Assembly (NCBI GenBank): GCA_017523995.1
Contig: JAFWUX010000086.1
Coordinates: 1 to 30,719, forward strand
Source of the DNA: Oscillospiraceae bacterium
GTDB lineage: Bacteria; Bacillota_A; Clostridia; Oscillospirales; Ruminococcaceae
Length of the DNA stretch: 30,719 nt
Reading direction: 5' to 3'
Shown: positions 7,697 to 16,736 of the stretch, one piece after another
Position numbering within the stretch: the first letter of the stretch is position 1
How the letters are laid out: every line of letters starts with the position of its first letter
Position numbers and translations under genes: made by a program
Notes under the pieces: generated by a model
Database searches by the model: none
Seen by the model: the letters and a program-made list of their open reading frames with translations, nothing else
What the model was told of the DNA's origin: nothing

Positions 7697-7728
7697 GCTA
7701 TGTTCTGAAACAGGAGGTGTGAACCAAT

Positions 7729-9897
7729 TTGAGCAATAACAAGATGCGCAGGGAGCGCAGCAAACTGCCTGTAATCATTTTCCTGGCAATTCTTTTTCTT
7801 TTTTTGTTGGCAGCGTGCCTGTATCTGACGTATGTTGCACTTGACTATATGCACGCAAACCACATTACGCAGCTCACGATGAACGATGCTGTAAAAATCG
7901 CGGAGATCATCAAGGATCCGCCCGGCTCTCTGCCGGTTACCGGCTCGCTGATAGTGGAACTGTTCCGGCTGCAAGTCACAAAGCTGTGGTGGGTTTACTT
8001 GCTCGCCGTTTTCATCGTGTTTCTTGCAGCTACATCGAATACCAAGGATGAATTTCACGGTATGGAACAAGGCTCCGCACGGTGGGCAGATAAATACGAT
8101 CTGAAAAACTTTCAGGATCAGACCGGCATTCCAATCGGATATAATATGTACGTTACAATAAGTAATCCTAAGAATAAGTTTTATTCACCATACAATTTGA
8201 ACGAATGTGTGATCGGCGGCTCCGGTTCCGGTAAATCGTACCGAAAAATCAGCCCGGATATTATGCAGATGACAGGCTCCTACGTCGTTACAGACCCGAA
8301 AGGTGAGTTGTACAGGAACCATGCGAAGAACCTTCTTGCAAACGGATATAAAATCCGCGTTTTGAATCTGGATGACATAAACTGCTCGAATGCCTATAAT
8401 CCGTTCGCATACATGAAATCTGAGCAAGACTGTATTTCCGTTGCAAACCTGTTCATGGCAAATTCCGCCGGTGACGGTGAAAAGGCTGATTTCTGGGCAG
8501 GCGCGGCAGAGGATTTGCTTGTGGCAATTATGGTGTATCTGTTTAAGACACCGGATGAAACCAAGTCATTTGGCCGCGTGATCCGTCTTGTCAACTCGAT
8601 TCGGTATAAGGGCGGTAAAATTGACCAGCGTTGTGAACTGGCTCGCTGCTTCAACCGGCATCAGATCACTTATCCGGACGACGTTGTCACAGTCAACTGG
8701 AACTCGATTCAGGGAACGCCTGAAGAAACACTCGGTTCTATTGCTAAAACGCTTTCAACCCGGCTTCGTCTGTGGGCTACGAACGATGTGGACGAGATTA
8801 CAGACGTTGACGAAATGGACTTTGACCATATCGGTACTGAAAAAACGGCTGTGTTTCTCATTATCCCGGCAGCAAGACAGACGTATAAAACCGTTGCAAA
8901 TATCTTTTACAGTCAGCTTTTTGAACGGCTGATGTATATTGCAAACAGAGATCATAACGGGCGGCTGCCGTTGCTTGTATCCTGCGAACTCGACGAATTT
9001 GCCAATATCGGCGTGATTCCGAATTTCTGCGAAACTCTTTCCGTTGTTCGCTCATACAATATCCGCATCTGTATTGTGCTGCAAGGTATCTCACAGCTGA
9101 AGGCATTGTACGAAAAGACATGGGAAGCTATTATCGGAAACTGCTCAACCTTCACTTTTCTCGGAACAAATGACACAGATTCTAAAGAATATGTGTCAAA
9201 AAGGCTTGGAAAAACTACTGTTCGGGTTGATTCGCGTTCATACAATCGCGGAAATCAGGGCGGCGGCAATGATTCAGAAAGCTACATTGCACGAGATCTT
9301 CTTTCTCCGGACGAAATACCAAGAGCAATTAAACCCAAGGGAAGAAGCAGAAGATACGGCGGCTCATGTATCGTATTCGTGGATGAGTATAATCCGTTCT
9401 TCGTTTACAAGTTTGATACAAAAAAACACCCGCTGTTTCAGACAATGGGCAGCAACTATCCTTCCGGTATTCCAAATATTACAGATATACGAGAAACTTA
9501 CGGATATATCAAGGAACAGCGTTCAAAACTGTTTCAGCAGAAAATGGCAGAAGCTCATGCCCGTGATGAGATGTGGGAAGCTGCGGATCAGAAGCGCAGC
9601 GAGGATCAGGAACGTGCAGAGCAGGAAGAACTGAGCGCACAATTCAATGCGCTGCCTGATGCTGCCGCAGAACAACCGGCACCGGAATCAATCCCGCAGG
9701 AAACGGAACAGCAGTCCGCGCCGCAATCGGCACGGACTGAGCAATTTTCTTCTTTTCCGACGGAACCGGATGAAGCTGCGCTACAAGCTGAAATGGCTGC
9801 GGAAATGGAACAGTTTGATATGGCCGGAGAGGAAATCACGGAAGCTGATTTTGAAGCGGCTCTTGGTGAGGATGAGGTTGACGAGGATTTTTTTTAA
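7729..9897 (+). CDS. virD4: VirD4/TraG-type coupling ATPase
   Basis: The 722-aa coupling protein connects the relaxase-DNA complex to the secretion channel at the inner face of the membrane. Two N-terminal membrane segments are visible (VIIFLAILFLFLLAACLYL; VYLLAVFIVFLAA). Walker A is GGSGSGKS at about 163-170; Walker B is LLVSCELDEF at about 413-422, with the downstream ICIVLQGISQLKALYEKTW region typical of TraG. The last 110 residues are a Glu/Gln/Ala-rich acidic tail that may recruit substrates. It starts with TTG at 7729, 9 nt after AGGAGGTG; no better start is present. It opens the secretion operon. Confidence 0.93.
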   Translation: MSNNKMRRERSKLPVIIFLAILFLFLLAACLYLTYVALDYMHANHITQLTMNDAVKIAEIIKDPPGSLPVTGSLIVELFRLQVTKLWWVYLLAVFIVFLAATSNTKDEFHGMEQGSARWADKYDLKNFQDQTGIPIGYNMYVTISNPKNKFYSPYNLNECVIGGSGSGKSYRKISPDIMQMTGSYVVTDPKGELYRNHAKNLLANGYKIRVLNLDDINCSNAYNPFAYMKSEQDCISVANLFMANSAGDGEKADFWAGAAEDLLVAIMVYLFKTPDETKSFGRVIRLVNSIRYKGGKIDQRCELARCFNRHQITYPDDVVTVNWNSIQGTPEETLGSIAKTLSTRLRLWATNDVDEITDVDEMDFDHIGTEKTAVFLIIPAARQTYKTVANIFYSQLFERLMYIANRDHNGRLPLLVSCELDEFANIGVIPNFCETLSVVRSYNIRICIVLQGISQLKALYEKTWEAIIGNCSTFTFLGTNDTDSKEYVSKRLGKTTVRVDSRSYNRGNQGGGNDSESYIARDLLSPDEIPRAIKPKGRSRRYGGSCIVFVDEYNPFFVYKFDTKKHPLFQTMGSNYPSGIPNITDIRETYGYIKEQRSKLFQQKMAEAHARDEMWEAADQKRSEDQERAEQEELSAQFNALPDAAAEQPAPESIPQETEQQSAPQSARTEQFSSFPTEPDEAALQAEMAAEMEQFDMAGEEITEADFEAALGEDEVDEDFF

Positions 9898-9915
9898 GGA
9901 AAGGACGGATGTGAA

Positions 9916-10689
9916 ATGTATGATCCCGATGAGTATTCCCGTGATTTGAAGGGCGCAGCATCTTCAACTGCGACTGCTGTTAAAACAGGGTATCAGCTGA
10001 TTGATTTCCTGCGGAACCTGAATCCGGAACAGATCGCAGAAATGGCTGTGAATGATCCGAATTTTCAGTTTACGGGGCAAGTCACGGATCTTCGCTTTTT
10101 CAATGACCATGCGGTCATGTCAATGGATATGGTTACGAATCTTCAGGACGGAGAGCTGCGAGCAGCAGTGCAGGATGAATTTAACCGGGCTGCACGAAAC
10201 GGATTGATTCAGATTGATCCCCAGAACAAGACGATTGCATTGACGAAAGAGGGGCAAAAATACATCAATCAACCGAATTTCAAGCAGGCCGCGCTGCGGC
10301 ACGTCGCAAGCATGGAGAATCAGATGCAGCAAGCCTTGACTGAGAATATGGGATTCCCGCTGAACGGAAGCATAAACGATATTCAATTCTTCCGATATGC
10401 GGACACTCTGGATCTCGGTGCTGTGATGAGCAGTCCAAATTCCGAAGTGGCCGCAAAGGTTCTGGAAGGATTCAAGCAATTCCAAGCACAGGGAAAAGTT
10501 GCAATCGACGGCTTAAAGGTGACTTTGACAGAATCCGGGAGGCAGCTTCTTTCTTCTCCGATGATGAAATCGGCAGCATCCGCTGTGAAAACGGTTCCGA
10601 CAGGCGAACCCGTTTCAACCGCTGTTGTCGTTGCAATTTCGACAGCGAAACAAGTTGTTACAAAGGTGGCAAAAGCTGTTTCTCCGTAA
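9916..10689 (+). CDS. Unknown protein with an internal domain duplication
   Basis: This 257-aa protein follows virD4 by 18 bp. Two halves align: about residues 40-115 (FTGQVTDLRFFNDHAVMSM, ending ALTKEGQKYI) and 145-215 (LNGSINDIQFFRYADTLDL, ending TLTESGRQLL). Each repeat looks like a mixed alpha/beta or winged-helix-like unit of about 70 residues. The C-terminus is a Thr/Val/Ala-rich helix (STAVVVAISTAKQVVTKVAK) that may contact membrane. I do not know the family. Its place between the coupling protein and the pilins suggests a channel or substrate-presentation role. A palindrome begins on the base after its stop codon. Confidence 0.75.
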   Translation: MYDPDEYSRDLKGAASSTATAVKTGYQLIDFLRNLNPEQIAEMAVNDPNFQFTGQVTDLRFFNDHAVMSMDMVTNLQDGELRAAVQDEFNRAARNGLIQIDPQNKTIALTKEGQKYINQPNFKQAALRHVASMENQMQQALTENMGFPLNGSINDIQFFRYADTLDLGAVMSSPNSEVAAKVLEGFKQFQAQGKVAIDGLKVTLTESGRQLLSSPMMKSAASAVKTVPTGEPVSTAVVVAISTAKQVVTKVAKAVSP

Positions 10690-10707
10690 TGTGCTATATG
10701 TAGCACA
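10690..10707. repeat. Stop-codon-abutting palindrome, copy 1
   Basis: TGTGCTATATGTAGCACA begins immediately after the TAA at 10687-10689. It is an 18-bp palindrome with one mismatched pair and is repeated at 17898 and 29798. It directly precedes a terminator. Confidence 0.8.
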
Positions 10708-10737
10708 AATCCTGCTGCGGGAGCAGCGAGGATTTTA
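10708..10737 (+). terminator. Rho-independent terminator between virD4 unit and pilin genes
   Basis: AATCCTGCTGC (10709-10719) pairs with GCAGCGAGGATT (10723-10734), allowing one bulge, and is followed by TTATTATCC within a T-rich run. It separates the virD4-led transcript from the pilin genes. Confidence 0.6.
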
Positions 10738-10807
10738 TTATCCTTTGTTATCACCGGCGGCTGTCTCCGGTGTGTCAATAAAACCCGCGAAAGGAGGGAT
10801 GCCCTGC

Positions 10808-10897
10808 ATGAATAGCTCTTGCAGAGCAACAGAGTATCCATATTTCAAAAACAGTGCCAATGGCACACAACGAAAATGTAAAGGAGTATTACCATGA
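10808..10897 (+). CDS. 29-aa leader-type small ORF coupled to the pilin gene
   Basis: An ATG at 10808 lies 10 nt after a perfect AAAGGAGGG and opens a 29-codon frame with two Cys (start MNSSCRATEYPY, end QRKCKGVLP). Its TGA overlaps the pilin ATG (ATGA at 10894-10897). The site is as good as those of the known genes here, so translation is likely. It could be a real small protein or a coupling leader for the pilin. No family was recognised. Confidence 0.5.
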   Translation: MNSSCRATEYPYFKNSANGTQRKCKGVLP

Positions 10898-11271
10898 AAA
10901 AGTACGCATCTTCTATCGAGTCCGCGCTCAGAGCAAAGCGCCGCATGAAAACCAGAGCTGCGGTTCTGACCACAATTATGATGATTGCTGCAATGCTCTG
11001 CAACAGCATCGTTGCTTTTGCAGAGGGTGAAGCTGGCGGCGAAAATGCTGCGCCTGCCGGTGTCGGCGGAACCGGCACCAAGTCTACTATGGTAGGCATC
11101 ATCTTCTGGATTGTTCGTGGTATCATTGCCGTCATTGGAGTAAGCGGTCTCCTGAAGGCTGTTCAGGCACAGAATGACGAAGATCCGCGCGGTCGAAACG
11201 CAGGACTGACTACCCTTGCTGTGGCAGGCTTCGGCTTTGCAGCAACCTTCGCAATCGAGAAACTTGTCTGA
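10894..11271 (+). CDS. VirB2/TrbC-like pilin candidate, larger paralogue
   Basis: This 125-aa protein has a long signal peptide that probably ends at IVAFA-EG (near residue 43), a short Gly/Ala-rich region, then two membrane segments (MVGIIFWIVRGIIAVIGVS; LTTLAVAGFGFAATFAI) separated by a charged loop (NDEDPRGRN). This two-helix hairpin layout is that of VirB2-type pilins, which line the conjugation channel. AAAGGAG precedes the ATG. A strong stem-loop without a T-tail follows the gene. The next gene encodes a shorter relative with the same ending. Confidence 0.75.
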   Translation: MKKYASSIESALRAKRRMKTRAAVLTTIMMIAAMLCNSIVAFAEGEAGGENAAPAGVGGTGTKSTMVGIIFWIVRGIIAVIGVSGLLKAVQAQNDEDPRGRNAGLTTLAVAGFGFAATFAIEKLV

Positions 11272-11286
11272 TCTGATAGCATTGTC

Positions 11287-11310
11287 AAGGGCGGCGTCAA
11301 AGCCGCCCTT
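11287..11310 (+). promoter_or_regulatory. Strong stem-loop between the two pilin-like genes
   Basis: AAGGGCGGC (11287-11295) and GCCGCCCTT (11302-11310) form a perfect 9-bp stem with a 6-nt loop, 15 bp after the first pilin gene. There is no U-tract, so it resembles an mRNA-stabilising or partial-termination hairpin that would favour high pilin expression. Confidence 0.6.
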
Positions 11311-11336
11311 ATGCTTATAATCGGAAAGGAGGATTC

Positions 11337-11579
11337 ATGCTGAGTGCTATTGCTATTATTGCAGAAAACTCCGGTGAGAATGACATGAAGTGGCTTGTAC
11401 AATTTTGTATGTGGATTGCTCGCAGCCTGATTCTTGTTATCTTTTGCGGATTTGGTATTCTGAAGTGTGTCAAGGGTCATAGTGAAGAAAATCCGCAAAT
11501 GAAGTCGGAAGGCTTTCAAATGATTGCAATGGGGGCTTTTATTTTTGCCGGGACGTTTGCAATCGAAGCTACTTTTTAG
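11337..11579 (+). CDS. VirB2-like pilin candidate, short paralogue
   Basis: The 80-aa protein starts at ATG 11337 after AAAGGAGG. It aligns with the C-terminal part of the preceding pilin: a first membrane segment (LVQFCMWIARSLILVIFCGF), a short charged loop (GHSEENPQMKSEG) and a second segment ending FIFAGTFAIEATF, compared with FGFAATFAIEKLV in the larger one. It lacks the cleavable signal peptide of its neighbour. It may be a minor pilin or a regulator that caps or seeds the larger pilin. Confidence 0.75.
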   Translation: MLSAIAIIAENSGENDMKWLVQFCMWIARSLILVIFCGFGILKCVKGHSEENPQMKSEGFQMIAMGAFIFAGTFAIEATF

Positions 11580-11594
11580 GAAGGAGGGGGAAAA

Positions 11595-12818
11595 GTGAAA
11601 CAAAAAGTGAGTTTTTTCATAACAGTAATATTTTTGATGTGCTGTTTCGTATGCTTTTCACCAATTCGCGCATTTGCTTATGATGATAATTATACCTATA
11701 ATCTTCAAATGACTGACGAATATAACAACTGGATAGTCTGGTGGAATTGGTCACACAATGATTTGCGTGCTCCGATTATGGACGAACTTGCATCAATCAA
11801 AAACAACGGTGTTACGGCCAATGTGAACACACAGGAAATCAAGGACAGCATTGATGTTGCCGGTGAACTGGAAACATTTTACGAGGAGAAGGAAAAGGAA
11901 GGAAGTACGGAGCTGGAAAACACACCAATCAATTACACAAATACTAAAATGACACTGGCAGAGAAAATGTGGCAAACAGTCGGAAAGGTTCTGCAAGCAG
12001 GAGGAGATCTTAGTGACGATGAAGTAAATAAGGACGGTATTTATAGTTATATGAATCTCGGCGTTGATCTGAGTAACTTAGAAAATAAATACAGTGCAAT
12101 TATCCAAGCAATGAAAACAATAGCTTACAGCATCGTTATTCTTTTCTTTTCTGTCAGCCTTACTGAAACCACCATTAAGTATGAAATTGTTTCTATGCGT
12201 GGCTTCGCATCTGTTTTCGGTCGAATGATCTTTTCAAAAATCATTATTGATAATGCTGCGAAAATATGCGTGAAAATTCTTGGCGTTATATCGTGGATTG
12301 CATCTTCAGTGAATGATGCTATTTCTTTATCTTCGTTGCAACAGAAAAAGATTTTTGCAGACGCTTCATTATCTTCTTCGGAAAGCAAACTGTGGGTTAT
12401 TGGTAAGATTGTTGATTTCTTTAATTCAACAGCGATTTCTTTACCGTACCTTATAATGGCACTTGTTGTCCTGATCGTAAGTATGCTCATTCTCGGAAAG
12501 CTGATGATCCGCAGCATTCAACTTGCTATGATGACCGCAGTATCACCAGTGTTTTTTGCTTGTGCGAGTTCTGATGTCACAAAGCAATATTTTAAGAATT
12601 TCATTACTGGCTTTTTGCAGTGTGGGTTGCAGATTGTCTTTATGATTGTAATTTATGGCATCGGGTATGGTGTGCTTAAAAGTGACGCAATCGGCGGCGG
12701 GCTTTTTATGCAGTTTCAAAGTAAAACTATGGATGCGTACAGAACAATTATTGTATTCGTTGTTATGGGCATCATGATCGTAAAGCCGCCGAAATTCCTG
12801 ACAAATGCAATCAATTAA
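11595..12818 (+). CDS. VirB6/TrbL-like polytopic channel protein
   Basis: The 407-aa protein begins with GTG at 11595, directly after AAGGAGGGGG. A cleavable signal peptide (FFITVIFLMCCFVCF, site near AFA-YD) is followed by a 130-residue extracytoplasmic region. At least five membrane segments follow, for example TIAYSIVILFFSVSL, LPYLIMALVVLIVSMLILG and CGLQIVFMIVIYGIGYGVL. This layout, and the position between pilin and VirB3/VirB4 genes, matches VirB6/TrbL proteins, which form the inner-membrane part of the channel. Sequence similarity cannot be scored here. Confidence 0.8.
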   Translation: MKQKVSFFITVIFLMCCFVCFSPIRAFAYDDNYTYNLQMTDEYNNWIVWWNWSHNDLRAPIMDELASIKNNGVTANVNTQEIKDSIDVAGELETFYEEKEKEGSTELENTPINYTNTKMTLAEKMWQTVGKVLQAGGDLSDDEVNKDGIYSYMNLGVDLSNLENKYSAIIQAMKTIAYSIVILFFSVSLTETTIKYEIVSMRGFASVFGRMIFSKIIIDNAAKICVKILGVISWIASSVNDAISLSSLQQKKIFADASLSSSESKLWVIGKIVDFFNSTAISLPYLIMALVVLIVSMLILGKLMIRSIQLAMMTAVSPVFFACASSDVTKQYFKNFITGFLQCGLQIVFMIVIYGIGYGVLKSDAIGGGLFMQFQSKTMDAYRTIIVFVVMGIMIVKPPKFLTNAIN

Positions 12819-12832
12819 ATGAGGTGAATAAC

Positions 12833-13690
12833 GTGCAGCAGAATGAAACGGTAAAACTTGTAATTGCCTGTGTAATCGCAGCGATCGTTCTTGGATGCGG
12901 CCTTTTCGTTTCATCCAGAGAGCCGAATGAGCCTAACAACGCGATTCCGGAAGATGCAATATCGGTTACAGATGAATCATCAGCAGATACTCAAACAATC
13001 GAGCCGGTTCAGACTGCTGTAGCTCAGACCGTCCATATTGATCTGTTTTCCGGAATCCGGGTCGCTTCCGTCGGAATCTATCCGAATATTGAAGATATGG
13101 CAATCGGCTGCAATCCGGAAGATGCTGTTTCGCGGCGTGTGACTTATTCTTTTTCTTCTGTCGGAGATTTCACGCCGACCGGAGCAGATGTGCAGATTCG
13201 GGCTGATGTATCCTCGATAGAGGATTTCCTTGCTGAAAATCATTATGAGCCGGTTTCTCTGACCGGCTCATATCGTCTGGATCCAATGACAACACGGTCA
13301 TATCTGATGCGGCAGAAGCAGTTTACGAAGGCGGTTCAGGACAGCTGCTTTGCAGCAGCGGCAGAGACAATCGGTTCTCCGGACGCGCTGCCGGAATCTG
13401 CACGGCTGATTCTTCCGGCCTTCAATATGACTTTTGATCCGGACAATCAGGATTACGCCGGGAAATACGGTGTTTGTTGTTTCTTTTCTTCCGGCGGAAA
13501 AATAAAGGCAGTATTTGTTTCGCCGGTTATCAAAGACGGGAAAGCTGAATCGGTCAGTACGGCTGATCTCGGCAGCTTCAAAGATGTTTCAGCCGCTGCT
13601 GCTGCACTGATGCAGCAGCGAAGCGATGACGAAATTTCTGTCGTGCTGCTGCAAACGAGTGAAAATGAAAAGGAGGAAGCCAATGATTAA
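12833..13690 (+). CDS. Membrane-anchored extracytoplasmic protein of the transfer operon
   Basis: The product has one N-terminal membrane segment (VKLVIACVIAAIVLGCGLFV) and about 255 residues outside the membrane. I chose GTG 12833 (285 aa) because GAGGTG ends 6 nt upstream; the GTG at 12824 overlaps that site. The segment contains LGC, which could be a weak lipobox. The outer part has a Ser/Thr/Glu-rich stalk and then a folded region (IHLDLFSG-like start, GVCCFFSSGGKIKAVFVSP). By position it could replace VirB8/TcpC, the periplasmic scaffold, but no motif proves this. Its end overlaps the next gene by 8 bp. Confidence 0.75.
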   Translation: MQQNETVKLVIACVIAAIVLGCGLFVSSREPNEPNNAIPEDAISVTDESSADTQTIEPVQTAVAQTVHIDLFSGIRVASVGIYPNIEDMAIGCNPEDAVSRRVTYSFSSVGDFTPTGADVQIRADVSSIEDFLAENHYEPVSLTGSYRLDPMTTRSYLMRQKQFTKAVQDSCFAAAAETIGSPDALPESARLILPAFNMTFDPDNQDYAGKYGVCCFFSSGGKIKAVFVSPVIKDGKAESVSTADLGSFKDVSAAAAALMQQRSDDEISVVLLQTSENEKEEAND

Positions 13691-14003
13691 AGTCAAGATC
13701 ACAAAAAACATCATCAGAAAAGGAGAAGTCGGATTCGGACTTACGCTTCCACAAATAATAATCGGTATCTGTGGTCTTGCTGTTGGGCTTGGGATGTTTC
13801 TGATGCTCAAAGATAAAATGTCTCTGAATTTGCTTATGACATTGATCTTTATCGTTATGGCTTTGTTTATAATGTTTGGGATCGTTCGGGTTGACGGTAT
13901 GTCGCTCGGTGCGATTCTGATTTCTATGTTCAAGGGCGTGGATAAACGTCCGTACTGTATTGAGGGGGTGTGCCGAAATGAGCTTGTTCAAAAGGAAAAG
14001 TAA
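13683..14003 (+). CDS. prgI: PrgI-family (VirB3-like) membrane protein
   Basis: This 106-aa protein starts at ATG 13683 after AAGGAGGAAG. It carries the PrgI signature: a basic start, then the GFGLTLPQIIIGICG turn into a first membrane helix and a second helix (LMTLIFIVMALFIMFGIVRV). PrgI proteins take the place of VirB3 in Gram-positive systems and bind the VirB4 ATPase, whose gene overlaps this one by 26 bp. The short cytoplasmic tail ends in a Lys/Glu cluster. Confidence 0.88.
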   Translation: MIKVKITKNIIRKGEVGFGLTLPQIIIGICGLAVGLGMFLMLKDKMSLNLLMTLIFIVMALFIMFGIVRVDGMSLGAILISMFKGVDKRPYCIEGVCRNELVQKEK

Positions 14004-16383
14004 AACATCTCCGGGCTGCTACGAAAAGAAGGTAACAGTCCCGCAGACAGCGCAGGATACGATTCCGTTTATTGAAGCCTATGACAACGGAATCTTTCTT
14101 GTTGACGAGAACGTGTATACACTGGTTTTTGCGTTTGAGAATCTGGACTACACGCTGCTGCGCGAAGAAGAACAGCTTGCGCTGTATCGTGATTACCAGA
14201 AACTGATGAACGCGCTGCCTGTCGATATTGATTATCAGGAATTTATCATGAATGACAGCATCAATGTCGAAAAGCTGCGGCAGACGCTCATGCCGCCGAA
14301 TAAAGATTTCGGGGACATCAGCGAGAACTATTGTGAAATCATGGAGGGCGTGATCCGGAAATCAGAAATCGCCTGTGCAGATAAAATCATGATTATTGCT
14401 ATCAGCTACCGTCCGCAAACAACTGTCGATAACGTCAACGTGTTGTTCAAGTATTACCGCGAGCTGCAAACCTATTTCAACCGGCTGAAGGTTGATACCA
14501 GGCAGCTCATGCCGGAAGATGTGTTTCGCATCATGCACCGTTATTATCATCCTTTCGATGAGGATGCATTTCTTCTTCCGGCGAATTACTATTCACGCGG
14601 CAGACGGATAAAGGATTACATCGCACCGTCAATGTTCGCCTTCAAAGCAAAAGAAGTTGAAGTCGGAGAATCATTTACCAGGATCATGTATGTGAAGCGG
14701 TATGACCGGGATCTCGATGATGAATTTCTGAACGAGCTGACCGATAACAATTTCCGTATTGCAGTTTCCAAGCATCTGACACACATTGACAAGGGCAGCG
14801 CGCTTGAAAAAGTACGCCATGAAATCTTTGCTGTGCAGACACAGATTCAGAAGCGCATGGAAAAGAATCATGAGCGCGGCGGCAATTTCATTCCGTTCCG
14901 TCTGACAGATAAGCTGAAGGAATTGGAGGAACTTCAAAACAAGCTGGCCGGAAGCACAGCTGAACTGTTTGAAGTAACCGTGCTGGTTTCAGTTTCAGCC
15001 CGGACAAAGGAAGAACTGGAAGAACTGACAAAATCCCTGAAAACCCGTGCGGCCAAGCATCAGGTAACGCTTTCTGTTCTTTCCCGGCAGCAGGAAAAAG
15101 GCATGACAAGCATCCTTCCGCTTGCACGCAATCTTTTCGGTGCGAAATCCAAGAATGCAATCTGTACATACCTTCTGACGGAAGAAGCGTCCATTATGAT
15201 TCCGTTCTCTTACCGTTCATATTTCACAGATACCGGCATCTATTACGGAATCAATCGAATCACCAGCAGTGCTGTCGTTCTCGACCGTACTGAAGAAATG
15301 AACAGCAACGGTTTTGTGTACGGAACTTCCGGCTCCGGAAAGTCAATATTCACGAAGCTGGAAATTTCCGAAGTCCTCATGAAATATCCGGATGATGAAA
15401 TCATCGTGATAGATCCGGAAAATGAGTACCGGATTCTGACTGAGGATAAGAACCTCGGCGGTGAAATCCTGAAGGTGAGTGCAAACAGTCCGACAAGGCT
15501 GAATATCTTTGACATTGATCTTTCCTTTACAGAAGAAGGAAAAGACGCGGTCGCGCTGAAATCTGAATTTATTATGACAATCGTTGAAACAGCAAAAGGC
15601 AGCCGTATTACCTCTGATGAAAGATCTATTGTTGACCGCTGTGTCCGTGCTGCTTATCATGATTATCTCGCCTGTCAGGGCAAGGATCGCAGCAAGTTGC
15701 CGACGCTGACGACATTTTACAATCTTCTGAAGGAACAGCCGGAGGATGCTGCGGAACATCTTGCACTTGTGCTGGAACTGTATGTAACCGGTTCATTTAC
15801 TTCTTTTGCCGGAACAACAAACATCAATGCGTCTAAGAGATTCCTTGTATTCGACATTTTTGAAATGGGCGAACAGCTGCAAGCGGTCGGCTTGCAGGTG
15901 ATTCTGGAATTTATCTGGCAGCGCGTGATTACAAACAAAGCGAAAGGTATCCGGACATGGGTGTGGATCGACGAGTTTTCCAGTATGTTTGCAGACCGGG
16001 AAGGGCAGGAAATGCAGGCCGGTAAATTCTTCATGAAGGTGTATTCGCGTATCCGCAAGCACGGCGGCGTTGCGACTGCAATTACACAGAACATCGGTGA
16101 TCTGCTGCTTTCGCCGCAGGCAGTATCCATGATGGGCAATGCTGAATTTACAGTGCTGTTGCAGCAAAAGTCGGACAACCTTGCCAAGCTGGTGAAAATC
16201 TTTGAATTGTCTCCTTCGCAGGAAGCATTCCTGAAAACCGGCGAAATCGGAACCGGCCTTCTGATCTGTGGCCGCAAGGTGATTCCTTTTGACAAGACAA
16301 TTCCGCAGCACGGACGAATTTATGAAATGATCTCCACGAAGTTTAAGGAAAAGCAAGCGCAGATGCAGGCGGTGAGAAAATGA
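13978..16383 (+). CDS. virB4: VirB4/TraE-type conjugation ATPase
   Basis: The 801-aa ATPase energises pilus assembly and channel function at the membrane. Walker A is GTSGSGKS at about residues 449-456, followed by the DPENEY box of the VirB4 family. Walker B is VWIDEF at 662-667, then RIRKHGGVATAITQN and the conserved C-terminal LKTGEIGTGLLI. The N-terminal half has the usual helical VirB4 domain, with a long helical region around ELEELQNKL. ATG 13978 was chosen because GAGGGGG lies 9 nt upstream; TTG 13960 is also in frame but poorly placed. The length is normal for the family. Confidence 0.95.
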   Translation: MSLFKRKSKTSPGCYEKKVTVPQTAQDTIPFIEAYDNGIFLVDENVYTLVFAFENLDYTLLREEEQLALYRDYQKLMNALPVDIDYQEFIMNDSINVEKLRQTLMPPNKDFGDISENYCEIMEGVIRKSEIACADKIMIIAISYRPQTTVDNVNVLFKYYRELQTYFNRLKVDTRQLMPEDVFRIMHRYYHPFDEDAFLLPANYYSRGRRIKDYIAPSMFAFKAKEVEVGESFTRIMYVKRYDRDLDDEFLNELTDNNFRIAVSKHLTHIDKGSALEKVRHEIFAVQTQIQKRMEKNHERGGNFIPFRLTDKLKELEELQNKLAGSTAELFEVTVLVSVSARTKEELEELTKSLKTRAAKHQVTLSVLSRQQEKGMTSILPLARNLFGAKSKNAICTYLLTEEASIMIPFSYRSYFTDTGIYYGINRITSSAVVLDRTEEMNSNGFVYGTSGSGKSIFTKLEISEVLMKYPDDEIIVIDPENEYRILTEDKNLGGEILKVSANSPTRLNIFDIDLSFTEEGKDAVALKSEFIMTIVETAKGSRITSDERSIVDRCVRAAYHDYLACQGKDRSKLPTLTTFYNLLKEQPEDAAEHLALVLELYVTGSFTSFAGTTNINASKRFLVFDIFEMGEQLQAVGLQVILEFIWQRVITNKAKGIRTWVWIDEFSSMFADREGQEMQAGKFFMKVYSRIRKHGGVATAITQNIGDLLLSPQAVSMMGNAEFTVLLQQKSDNLAKLVKIFELSPSQEAFLKTGEIGTGLLICGRKVIPFDKTIPQHGRIYEMISTKFKEKQAQMQAVRK

Positions 16384-16736
16384 ATCTGAAAGGTGCATGG
16401 CAATCGTTTCTGCTTCGGATCCGATCGGAATTTGCTGTTTCCGATTATTGCATTTATACCGGTGACGGCGTTCAGATGCTTCATTCGACCGGCAGACAGC
16501 TGCAAAACATCACACTGGAAAGGTATCTTTCCTTTGAGCGGACAGTTGTGGAATCGGATCTGACTGAATGCCGGCTGATAACGCGCTTCTTGATCGGGAG
16601 TACCGTCTATCTGCTCGTGTTGTATTCTGCGGATCCGAATGGTTTTTCTGAGAATGAGACTGATTATATCCTGCAAGATATTTCAGCATTGCAAGAGCAG
16701 CTGCGGCATGAGAGCGGAAAGGAGGATGAAGTTTGA
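16380..16736 (+). CDS. Unknown 118-aa protein between virB4 and the TadZ-like gene
   Basis: The ATG overlaps the virB4 stop (ATGA at 16380-16383), so translation is coupled. The protein is soluble, with alternating strands and helices: YCIYTGDGVQMLH, LITRFLIGSTVYLLVLYSA, then a helix ISALQEQLRHE. This pattern resembles a small GAF- or profilin-like sensor fold, but I do not recognise a family. It overlaps the next gene as well, and the two proteins may act together with VirB4. Confidence 0.7.
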   Translation: MNLKGAWQSFLLRIRSEFAVSDYCIYTGDGVQMLHSTGRQLQNITLERYLSFERTVVESDLTECRLITRFLIGSTVYLLVLYSADPNGFSENETDYILQDISALQEQLRHESGKEDEV

